From Hydractinia symbiolongicarpus (taxonomy: Eukaryota > Cnidaria > Hydrozoa > Anthoathecata > Hydractiniidae), in contig NC_079879.1 of assembly GCF_029227915.1 (NCBI RefSeq), positions 14,696,001-14,760,000 of the forward strand: a stretch of DNA of 64,000 bases, written 5' to 3'. The notes under the pieces were generated by a model. That model was given only the letters and a program-made list of their open reading frames with translations, was not told the DNA's origin and made no database searches. Both the position numbers and the translations under genes were made by a program. How positions within the stretch are numbered: the stretch's first letter is position 1; every line of letters starts with the position of its first letter. Positions 49,782-60,243 of the stretch are shown here, one piece after another.

Positions 49782-50941
49782 ATGGTCTTTGCGGTCTAAT
49801 AAAGGCTTCACACGTAAATCACGTGATTTCACCTGCCTTCACAGGTTACCTTTGGACTAATCCTTCCAGTCTCAATGTGCTACAACGTCCCAAGTCGTTT
49901 TCATTAGCGCCGTTCCTTTACAACACTCTTAACTACGTGCATAATCCTATAAAGGCTGTAATATGGCCTTCTGCAGTCTAATACATGCCTCACACGTAAA
50001 TCACGTGGTTCCATTTGCCTGCGCAAGTTACCATTGGCCTAGTCCTTCAAGTCTCAATGTGCTACAACGTCGCAGGTCGTTTTCATTAGCGCCGTTGCCT
50101 TACAACACTTTTAATTACGTGCACAGTCCTATAAAGGCTGTAATATGGCCTTTTGCAGACTAATAAAGGCTTCACACGCAAATCACGTGGTTTCACCTGC
50201 CTGTGCAGGTTACCTTTGGACTAATCGTTCCAGTCTCAATGCGCTACAACGTCCCAAGATGTTTCCATTGGCGAAGTTGCCTTACAACACTCTTAACTAC
50301 GTGCACAGTCCCATAAAGGCTGTAATATCGCCTTTTGCAGTCTAATAAAGGCTTCAGACGTAAATCACGTGATTTCACCTGCCTGCGCAGGTTACCTTTG
50401 GACTAATCGTTCCAGTCTCAATGCGCTACAACGTCCCAAGATGTTTTCATCGGCGAAGTTGCCTTACAACACTCTTAACTACGTGCACAGTCCTATAAAG
50501 GCTGTAATATCGCATTTTGCAGTCTAATACATGCCTCACACGTAAATCACGTGGTTCCATTAGCCTGTGCAAGTTACCATTGGCCTAATCCTTCAAGTCT
50601 TAATGTGCTACAACATCCCAGGTCGTTTTCATTAGCGCCGTTGCCTTACAACACTTTTAACTACATGCACAGTCCTATAAAGGCTGTAATATGGCCTTTT
50701 GCAGTCTAATAAAGGCCTCACACGTAAATCACGTGGTTCCATTTGCCTGTGCAGGTTACCATTGGACTATTCCTTCCAGTCTCAATGCGCTACAACGTCC
50801 CAAGTCGTTTTCCTTAGCGCCGTTCCCTTACAACACTATTAACTACGTGCACAGTCCAATAAAGGTTGTAATATAGACTTTTTCAGTCTAATAAAGGCCT
50901 CACACGTAAATCACGTGGTTACAACACTTTTAACTACATGC
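49760..50941 (+). repeat. 6.5-monomer higher-order repeat (1,182 bp), copy 2
   Basis: Tandem second copy; I find no clear difference from copy 1 by eye. It begins in GCACAGTCCTATAAAGG following the half-unit, so the duplication joint lies in the short sequence shared by the half-unit and the unit upstream of 48600. Confidence 0.88.
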
Positions 50942-50963
50942 ACAGTCCTATAAAGGCTGTAAT
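50873..50963 (+). repeat. Half-length satellite unit (91 bp)
   Basis: Same deletion, joint at 50920/50921. Copy of the unit at 49691 produced by the 1,182-bp duplication, here followed by the usual ATGGCC unit with GCAGGTCACC. Confidence 0.95.
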
Positions 50964-51621
50964 ATGGCCTTTTGCAGTCTAATAAAGGCCTCACACGTAA
51001 ATCACGTGGTTCCATTTGCCTGTGCAGGTCACCATTGGACAAATCGTTCCAGTCTCAACGCGCTACAACGTCCCAAGTTGTTTTCATTGATGAAGTTGCC
51101 TTAGAAAACTCTTAACTACGTGCACAGTCCTGTAAAGGCTGTAATATGGCCTTTTGCACTCTAATAAAGGCTTCACACGCAAATCACGTGGTTTCACCTG
51201 CCTGCGCAGGTTACCTTTGGAATAATCGTTCCAGTCTCAAAGCGCTACAACGTCCCAAGATGTTTTCATTGGCGAAGTTGCCTTAGAACACTCTTAACTA
51301 CGTGCACAGTCCTATAAAGGCTGTAATATCGCCTTTTACAGTCTAATAAAGGCCTCACACGTAAATCACGTGGTTCCATTTGCCTATGCAGGTTACCATT
51401 GGATTATTCCTTACAGTCTTAATGCGCTACAGCGTCCCAAGTCGTTTTCATTAGCGCCGTTGCCTTACAACACTCCTAACTACGTGCACAGTCCTAAAAA
51501 GGCTGTAATATCGCCTTTTGCAGTCTTTTAAAGGCCTCACACGTAAATCACGTGGTTCCATTTGCCTGCGCAAGTTACCATTGGCGTAGTCCTTCAAGTC
51601 TCAATGTGCTACAACGTCCCA

Positions 51622-53076
51622 GGTCGTTTTCATTAGCGCCGTTGCCTTACAACACTTTTAACTACGTGCACAGTCCTATAAAGGCTGTAATATGGCCTTT
51701 TGCAGTCTAATAAAGGCCTCACACGTAAATCACGTGGTTCCATTTGCCTATGCAGGTTACCATTGGATTATTCCTTACAGTCTTAATGCGCTACAGCGTC
51801 CCAAGTCGTTTTCATTAGCGCCGTTGCCTTACAACACTCCTAACTACGTGCACAGTCCTATAAAGGCTGTAATATCGCCTTTTACAGTCTAATAAAGGCC
51901 TCACACGTAAATCACGTGGTTCCATTTGCCTATGCAGGTTACCATTGGACTATTCCTTCCAGTCTCATTGCACTTCAACGTCCCAAGTCGTTTTCATTAG
52001 CGCCGTTGCCTTACAACACTCCTAACTACGTGCACAGTCCTAAAAAGGCTGTAATATCGCCTTTTGCAGTCTTTTAAAGGCCTCACACGTAAATCACGTG
52101 GTTCCATTTGCCTGCGCAAGTTACCATTGGCGTAGTCCTTCAAGTCTCAATGTGCTACAACGTCCCAGGTCGTTTTCATTAGCGCCGTTGCCTTACAACA
52201 CTTTTAACTACGTGCACAGTCCTATAAAGGCTGTAATATGGCCTTTTGCAGTCTAATAAAGGCCTCACACGTAAATCACGTGGTTCCATTTGCCTATGCA
52301 GGTTACCATTGGATTATTCCTTACAGTCTTAATGCGCTACAGCGTCCCAAGTCGTTTTCATTAGCGCCGTTGCCTTACAACACTCGTAACTACGTGCACA
52401 GTCCTATAAAGGCTGTAATATCGCCTTTTGCAGTCTTTTAAAGGCCTCACACGTAAATCACGTGGTTCCATTTGCCTGTGCAGGTTACCATTGGACTATT
52501 CCTTCCAGTCTCATTGCACTTCAACGTCCCAAGTCGTTTTCATTATCGCCTTTGCCTTACAACACTCTTAACTACGTTCACAGTCCTACAAAGGCTGTAA
52601 TATGGCCTTTTGCAGTCTAATAAAGACCTCACACGCAAATCACGTGGTTTCACCTGTCTGCGCAGCTTACCATTGGCCTAGTCCTTCCAGTCTCAATGCG
52701 CTACAACGTCCCAAGTCGTTTTCATTAGTGTCGTTGCCTTACAACACTCTTAACTACGTGCACAGTCCTATAAAGGCTGTAATATGGTCTTTGCGGTCTA
52801 ATAAAGGCTTCACACGTAAATCACGTGATTTCACCTGCCTTCACAGGTTACCTTTGGACTAATCCTTCCAGTCTCAATGTGCTACAACGTCCCAAGTCGT
52901 TTTCATTAGCGCCATTCCTTTACAACACTCTTAACTACGTGCATAATCCTATAAAGGCTGTAATATGGCCTTCTGCAGTCTAATACATGCCTCACACGTA
53001 AATCACGTGGTTCCATTTGCCTGCGCAAGTTACCATTGGCCTAGTCCTTCAAGTCTCAATGTGCTACAACGTCGCA
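51622..53076 (+). repeat. 8-monomer higher-order repeat (1,455 bp), copy 1
   Basis: Matches the next block at 1,455 bp (8 units minus 1; the ATGGTCTTTGCGG unit is 181 bp). Markers are CCTATGCAGGTTACC units, CAGTCTTTTAAAGG, CTACAAAGGCTG, CCTTCACAGG and GTCGCAGGTCG. A difference is ACTCGTAACTACG near 52384 against ACTCCTAACTACG in copy 2. It overlaps the start of the 4,093-bp block. Confidence 0.86.
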
Positions 53077-54531
53077 GGTCGTTTTCATTAGCGCCGTTGC
53101 CTTACAACACTTTTAACTACGTGCACAGTCCTATAAAGGCTGTAATATGGCCTTTTGCAGTCTAATAAAGGCCTCACACGTAAATCACGTGGTTCCATTT
53201 GCCTATGCAGGTTACCATTGGATTATTCCTTACAGTCTTAATGCGCTACAGCGTCCCAAGTCGTTTTCATTAGCGCCGTTGCCTTACAACACTCCTAACT
53301 ACGTGCACAGTCCTATAAAGGCTGTAATATCGCCTTTTACAGTCTAATAAAGGCCTCACACGTAAATCACGTGGTTCCATTTGCCTATGCAGGTTACCAT
53401 TGGACTATTCCTTCCAGTCTCATTGCACTTCAACGTCCCAAGTCGTTTTCATTAGCGCCGTTGCCTTACAACACTCCTAACTACGTGCACAGTCCTAAAA
53501 AGGCTGTAATATCGCCTTTTGCAGTCTTTTAAAGGCCTCACACGTAAATCACGTGGTTCCATTTGCCTGCGCAAGTTACCATTGGCGTAGTCCTTCAAGT
53601 CTCAATGTGCTACAACGTCCCAGGTCGTTTTCATTAGCGCCGTTGCCTTACAACACTTTTAACTACGTGCACAGTCCTATAAAGGCTGTAATATGGCCTT
53701 TTGCAGTCTAATAAAGGCCTCACACGTAAATCACGTGGTTCCATTTGCCTATGCAGGTTACCATTGGATTATTCCTTACAGTCTTAATGCGCTACAGCGT
53801 CCCAAGTCGTTTTCATTAGCGCCGTTGCCTTACAACACTCCTAACTACGTGCACAGTCCTATAAAGGCTGTAATATCGCCTTTTGCAGTCTTTTAAAGGC
53901 CTCACACGTAAATCACGTGGTTCCATTTGCCTGTGCAGGTTACCATTGGACTATTCCTTCCAGTCTCATTGCACTTCAACGTCCCAAGTCGTTTTCATTA
54001 TCGCCTTTGCCTTACAACACTCTTAACTACGTTCACAGTCCTACAAAGGCTGTAATATGGCCTTTTGCAGTCTAATAAAGACCTCACACGCAAATCACGT
54101 GGTTTCACCTGTCTGCGCAGCTTACCATTGGCCTAGTCCTTCCAGTCTCAATGCGCTACAACGTCCCAAGTCGTTTTCATTAGTGTCGTTGCCTTACAAC
54201 ACTCTTAACTACGTGCACAGTCCTATAAAGGCTGTAATATGGTCTTTGCGGTCTAATAAAGGCTTCACACGTAAATCACGTGATTTCACCTGCCTTCACA
54301 GGTTACCTTTGGACTAATCCTTCCAGTCTCAATGTGCTACAACGTCCCAAGTCGTTTTCATTAGCGCCATTCCTTTACAACACTCTTAACTACGTGCATA
54401 ATCCTATAAAGGCTGTAATATGGCCTTCTGCAGTCTAATACATGCCTCACACGTAAATCACGTGGTTCCATTTGCCTGCGCAAGTTACCATTGGCCTAGT
54501 CCTTCAAGTCTCAATGTGCTACAACGTCGCA
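53077..54531 (+). repeat. 8-monomer higher-order repeat (1,455 bp), copy 2
   Basis: Second 8-unit copy; agreement ends near 54570, where TTTTAATTACG replaces TTTTAACTACG. It lies entirely within the 4,093-bp block, so this duplication is older than that one. Confidence 0.86.
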
Positions 54532-55329
54532 GGTCGTTTTCATTAGCGCCGTTGCCTTACAACACTTTTAATTACGTGCACAGTCCTATAAAGGCTGTAA
54601 TATGGCCTTTTGCAGACTAATAAAGGCTTCACACGCAAATCACGTGGTTTCACCTGCCTGTGCAGGTTACCTTTGGACTAATCGTTCCAGTCTCAATGCG
54701 CTACAACGTCCCAAGATGTTTCCATTGGCGAAGTTGCCTTACAACACTCTTAACTACGTGCACAGTCCCATAAAGGCTGTAATATCGCCTTTTGCAGTCT
54801 AATAAAGGCTTCACACGTAAATCACGTGATTTCACCTGCCTGCGCAGGTTACCTTTGGACTAATCGTTCCAGTCTCAATGCGCTACAACGTCCCAAGATG
54901 TTTTCATTGGCGAAGTTGCCTTACAACACTCTTAACTACGTGCACAGTCCTATAAAGGCTGTAATATCGCATTTTGCAGTCTAATACATGCCTCACACGT
55001 AAATCACGTGGTTCCATTAGCCTGTGCAAGTTACCATTGGCCTAATCCTTCAAGTCTTAATGTGCTACAACATCCCAGGTCGTTTTCATTAGCGCCGTTG
55101 CCTTACAACACTTTTAACTACATGCACAGTCCTATAAAGGCTGTAATATGGCCTTTTGCAGTCTAATAAAGGCCTCACACGTAAATCACGTGGTTCCATT
55201 TGCCTGTGCAGGTTACCATTGGACTATTCCTTCCAGTCTCAATGCGCTACAACGTCCCAAGTCGTTTTCCTTAGCGCCGTTCCCTTACAACACTATTAAC
55301 TACGTGCACAGTCCAATAAAGGTTGTAAT

Positions 55330-55420
55330 ATAGACTTTTTCAGTCTAATAAAGGCCTCACACGTAAATCACGTGGTTACAACACTTTTAACTACATGCAC
55401 AGTCCTAAAAAGGCTGTAAT
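55330..55420 (+). repeat. Half-length satellite unit (91 bp)
   Basis: Same deletion, joint at 55377/55378. It ends in CAGTCCTAAAAAGG where the copies at 35315 and 50873 have CCTATAAAGG. Confidence 0.95.
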
Positions 55421-56039
55421 ATGGCCTTTTGCAGTCTAATAAAGGCCTCACACGTAAATCACGTGGTTCCATTTGCCTGTGCAGGTCACCATTGGACAAA
55501 TCGTTCCAGTCTCAACGCGCTACAACGTCCCAAGTTGTTTTCATTGATGAAGTTGCCTTAGAAAACTCTTAACTACGTGCACAGTCCTGTAAAGGCTGTA
55601 ATATGGCCTTTTGCAGTCTAATAAAGGCCTCACACGTAAATCACGTGGTTCCATTTGCCTGTGCAGGTTACCATTGGACTATTCCTTCCAGTCTCAATGC
55701 GCTACAACGTCCCAAGTCGTTTTCATTATCGCTGTTGCCTTATAACACTCCTAACTACGTGCACTGTCCTATAAAGGCTGTAATATAGCCTTTTGCAGTC
55801 TAATAAAGGCCTCACACGTAAATCACGTGGTTTCACCTGCCTGCGCAGGTTACCTTTGGACTAATCGTTTCATTCTTAATGCGCTACAACGTCCCAAGTT
55901 GTTTTCATTGGCGAAGTTGCCTTAGAACTCTCTTAACTACGTGCACAGTCCTATAAAGGCTGTAATATGGCCTTTTGCAGTCTAATAAAGGCCTCACACG
56001 TAAATCACGTGGTTCCATCTGCCTGTGCAGGTTACCATT

Positions 56040-59000
56040 GGACTATTCCTTCCAGTCTCATTGCACTTCAACGTCCCAAGTCGTTTTCATTAGCGCCGTT
56101 GCCTTACAACACTCCTAACTACGTGCACAGTCCTAAAAAGGCTGTAATATCGCCTTTTGCAGTCTTTTAAAGGCCTCACACGTAAATCACGTGGTTCCAT
56201 TTGCCTGCGCAAGTTACCATTGGCGTAGTCCTTCAAGTCTCAATGTGCTACAACGTCCCAGGTCGTTTTCATTAGCGCCGTTGCCTTACAACACTTTTAA
56301 CTACGTGCACAGTCCTATAAAGGCTGTAATATGGCCTTTTGCAGTCTAATAAAGGCCTCACACGTAAATCACGTGGTTCCATTTGCCTATGCAGGTTACC
56401 ATTGGATTATTCCTTACAGTCTTAATGCGCTACAGCGTCCCAAGTCGTTTTCATTAGCGCCGTTGCCTTACAACACTCGTAACTACGTGCACAGTCCTAT
56501 AAAGGCTGTAATATCGCCTTTTGCAGTCTTTTAAAGGCCTCACACGTAAATCACGTGGTTCCATTTGCCTGTGCAGGTTACCATTGGACTATTCCTTCCA
56601 GTCTCATTGCACTTCAACGTCCCAAGTCGTTTTCATTATCGCCTTTGCCTTACAACACTCTTAACTACGTTCACAGTCCTACAAAGGCTGTAATATGGCC
56701 TTTTGCAGTCTAATAAAGACCTCACACGCAAATCACGTGGTTTCACCTGTCTGCGCAGCTTACCATTGGCCTAGTCCTTCCAGTCTCAATGCGCTACAAC
56801 GTCCCAAGTCGTTTTCATTAGTGTCGTTGCCTTACAACACTCTTAACTACGTGCACAGTCCTATAAAGGCTGTAATATGGTCTTTGCGGTCTAATAAAGG
56901 CTTCACACGTAAATCACGTGATTTCACCTGCCTTCACAGGTTACCTTTGGACTAATCCTTCCAGTCTCAATGTGCTACAACGTCCCAAGTCGTTTTCATT
57001 AGCGCCATTCCTTTACAACACTCTTAACTACGTGCATAATCCTATAAAGGCTGTAATATGGCCTTCTGCAGTCTAATACATGCCTCACACGTAAATCACG
57101 TGGTTCCATTTGCCTGCGCAAGTTACCATTGGCCTAGTCCTTCAAGTCTCAATGTGCTACAACGTCGCAGGTCGTTTTCATTAGCGCCGTTGCCTTACAA
57201 CACTTTTAACTACGTGCACAGTCCTATAAAGGCTGTAATATGGCCTTTTGCAGTCTAATAAAGGCCTCACACGTAAATCACGTGGTTCCATTTGCCTATG
57301 CAGGTTACCATTGGATTATTCCTTACAGTCTTAATGCGCTACAGCGTCCCAAGTCGTTTTCATTAGCGCCGTTGCCTTACAACACTCCTAACTACGTGCA
57401 CAGTCCTATAAAGGCTGTAATATCGCCTTTTACAGTCTAATAAAGGCCTCACACGTAAATCACGTGGTTCCATTTGCCTATGCAGGTTACCATTGGACTA
57501 TTCCTTCCAGTCTCATTGCACTTCAACGTCCCAAGTCGTTTTCATTAGCGCCGTTGCCTTACAACACTCCTAACTACGTGCACAGTCCTAAAAAGGCTGT
57601 AATATCGCCTTTTGCAGTCTTTTAAAGGCCTCACACGTAAATCACGTGGTTCCATTTGCCTGCGCAAGTTACCATTGGCGTAGTCCTTCAAGTCTCAATG
57701 TGCTACAACGTCCCAGGTCGTTTTCATTAGCGCCGTTGCCTTACAACACTTTTAACTACGTGCACAGTCCTATAAAGGCTGTAATATGGCCTTTTGCAGT
57801 CTAATAAAGGCCTCACACGTAAATCACGTGGTTCCATTTGCCTATGCAGGTTACCATTGGATTATTCCTTACAGTCTTAATGCGCTACAGCGTCCCAAGT
57901 CGTTTTCATTAGCGCCGTTGCCTTACAACACTCCTAACTACGTGCACAGTCCTATAAAGGCTGTAATATCGCCTTTTGCAGTCTTTTAAAGGCCTCACAC
58001 GTAAATCACGTGGTTCCATTTGCCTGTGCAGGTTACCATTGGACTATTCCTTCCAGTCTCATTGCACTTCAACGTCCCAAGTCGTTTTCATTATCGCCTT
58101 TGCCTTACAACACTCTTAACTACGTTCACAGTCCTACAAAGGCTGTAATATGGCCTTTTGCAGTCTAATAAAGACCTCACACGCAAATCACGTGGTTTCA
58201 CCTGTCTGCGCAGCTTACCATTGGCCTAGTCCTTCCAGTCTCAATGCGCTACAACGTCCCAAGTCGTTTTCATTAGTGTCGTTGCCTTACAACACTCTTA
58301 ACTACGTGCACAGTCCTATAAAGGCTGTAATATGGTCTTTGCGGTCTAATAAAGGCTTCACACGTAAATCACGTGATTTCACCTGCCTTCACAGGTTACC
58401 TTTGGACTAATCCTTCCAGTCTCAATGTGCTACAACGTCCCAAGTCGTTTTCATTAGCGCCATTCCTTTACAACACTCTTAACTACGTGCATAATCCTAT
58501 AAAGGCTGTAATATGGCCTTCTGCAGTCTAATACATGCCTCACACGTAAATCACGTGGTTCCATTTGCCTGCGCAAGTTACCATTGGCCTAGTCCTTCAA
58601 GTCTCAATGTGCTACAACGTCGCAGGTCGTTTTCATTAGCGCCGTTGCCTTACAACACTTTTAATTACGTGCACAGTCCTATAAAGGCTGTAATATGGCC
58701 TTTTGCAGACTAATAAAGGCTTCACACGCAAATCACGTGGTTTCACCTGCCTGTGCAGGTTACCTTTGGACTAATCGTTCCAGTCTCAATGCGCTACAAC
58801 GTCCCAAGATGTTTCCATTGGCGAAGTTGCCTTACAACACTCTTAACTACGTGCACAGTCCCATAAAGGCTGTAATATCGCCTTTTGCAGTCTAATAAAG
58901 GCTTCACACGTAAATCACGTGATTTCACCTGCCTGCGCAGGTTACCTTTGGACTAATCGTTCCAGTCTCAATGCGCTACAACGTCCCAAGATGTTTTCAT

Positions 59001-60132
59001 TGGCGAAGTTGCCTTACAACACTCTTAACTACGTGCACAGTCCTATAAAGGCTGTAATATCGCATTTTGCAGTCTAATACATGCCTCACACGTAAATCAC
59101 GTGGTTCCATTAGCCTGTGCAAGTTACCATTGGCCTAATCCTTCAAGTCTTAATGTGCTACAACATCCCAGGTCGTTTTCATTAGCGCCGTTGCCTTACA
59201 ACACTTTTAACTACATGCACAGTCCTATAAAGGCTGTAATATGGCCTTTTGCAGTCTAATAAAGGCCTCACACGTAAATCACGTGGTTCCATTTGCCTGT
59301 GCAGGTTACCATTGGACTATTCCTTCCAGTCTCAATGCGCTACAACGTCCCAAGTCGTTTTCCTTAGCGCCGTTCCCTTACAACACTATTAACTACGTGC
59401 ACAGTCCAATAAAGGTTGTAATATAGACTTTTTCAGTCTAATAAAGGCCTCACACGTAAATCACGTGGTTACAACACTTTTAACTACATGCACAGTCCTA
59501 AAAAGGCTGTAATATGGCCTTTTGCAGTCTAATAAAGGCCTCACACGTAAATCACGTGGTTCCATTTGCCTGTGCAGGTCACCATTGGACAAATCGTTCC
59601 AGTCTCAACGCGCTACAACGTCCCAAGTTGTTTTCATTGATGAAGTTGCCTTAGAAAACTCTTAACTACGTGCACAGTCCTGTAAAGGCTGTAATATGGC
59701 CTTTTGCAGTCTAATAAAGGCCTCACACGTAAATCACGTGGTTCCATTTGCCTGTGCAGGTTACCATTGGACTATTCCTTCCAGTCTCAATGCGCTACAA
59801 CGTCCCAAGTCGTTTTCATTATCGCTGTTGCCTTATAACACTCCTAACTACGTGCACTGTCCTATAAAGGCTGTAATATAGCCTTTTGCAGTCTAATAAA
59901 GGCCTCACACGTAAATCACGTGGTTTCACCTGCCTGCGCAGGTTACCTTTGGACTAATCGTTTCATTCTTAATGCGCTACAACGTCCCAAGTTGTTTTCA
60001 TTGGCGAAGTTGCCTTAGAACTCTCTTAACTACGTGCACAGTCCTATAAAGGCTGTAATATGGCCTTTTGCAGTCTAATAAAGGCCTCACACGTAAATCA
60101 CGTGGTTCCATCTGCCTGTGCAGGTTACCAGT
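56040..60132 (+). repeat. 22.5-monomer higher-order repeat (4,093 bp), copy 2
   Basis: Second copy of the 4,093-bp block, with no difference that I could find by eye over the segments compared. It ends within the unit at 60060, at GGTTACCA followed by GTGGACTAG. Near-identity over such length among units that otherwise differ at many positions marks it as the youngest large duplication in the window. Confidence 0.92.
59423..59513 (+). repeat. Half-length satellite unit (91 bp)
   Basis: Same deletion, joint at 59470/59471. Copy of the unit at 55330 at the 4,093-bp offset, sharing its CCTAAAAAGG ending. Confidence 0.95.
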
Positions 60133-60243
60133 GGACTAGTTGTTCCAGTCTCAATGCACTACAACGTCTCAAGTCGTTTTCATTATCACTGTTGCCTTAC
60201 AACACTTCTAACTACGTGCAGAGTCCTATAAAGGTTGTAATAT
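60133..60243 (+). repeat. Satellite sequence joining two blocks
   Basis: The rest of a unit with AATGCACTACAACGTCTCAAG and ATCACTGTTGCC, like the one at about 31590, ending in the variant AAAGGTTGTAATATGG. Nothing else is present. Confidence 0.8.

Larger units (their letters stand above)
46033..51660 (+). repeat. Long satellite segment, copy 2 (partner 31657-36100)
   Basis: Reproduces 31657-36100 in order with one addition: the stretch 48578-49759 is present twice in tandem. Because the extra copy is inside this segment and absent from the partner, the 1,182-bp duplication happened after the two long segments separated. Private changes include GCGGAAGTTACC near 47386, ACTAAGTTCACAG near 48390 and TTCAGACGTAAATC near 49173. 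Confidence 0.86.
51947..56039 (+). repeat. 22.5-monomer higher-order repeat (4,093 bp), copy 1
   Basis: Twenty-two full units plus one 91-bp half-unit, repeated at 4,093 bp. All rare variants checked are shared with copy 2, including ACTCGTAACTACG, ATCGCCTTTGCC, GCGCCATTCC, CCCATAAAGG, CATTTTGCAGTC and the half-unit followed by CCTAAAAAGG. The joint to copy 2 is at GGTTACCA, where a CCATCTGCCTG unit joins a TTGGACTATTCC unit. Confidence 0.92.

Noticed and set aside
51622-60132. Assembly artefact as the cause of the near-identical blocks
   Set aside because: Not proven either way. The copies have distinct, sensible junction units and nested older duplications, which fits real array evolution; only spanning raw reads could settle it, so the blocks are reported as seen.
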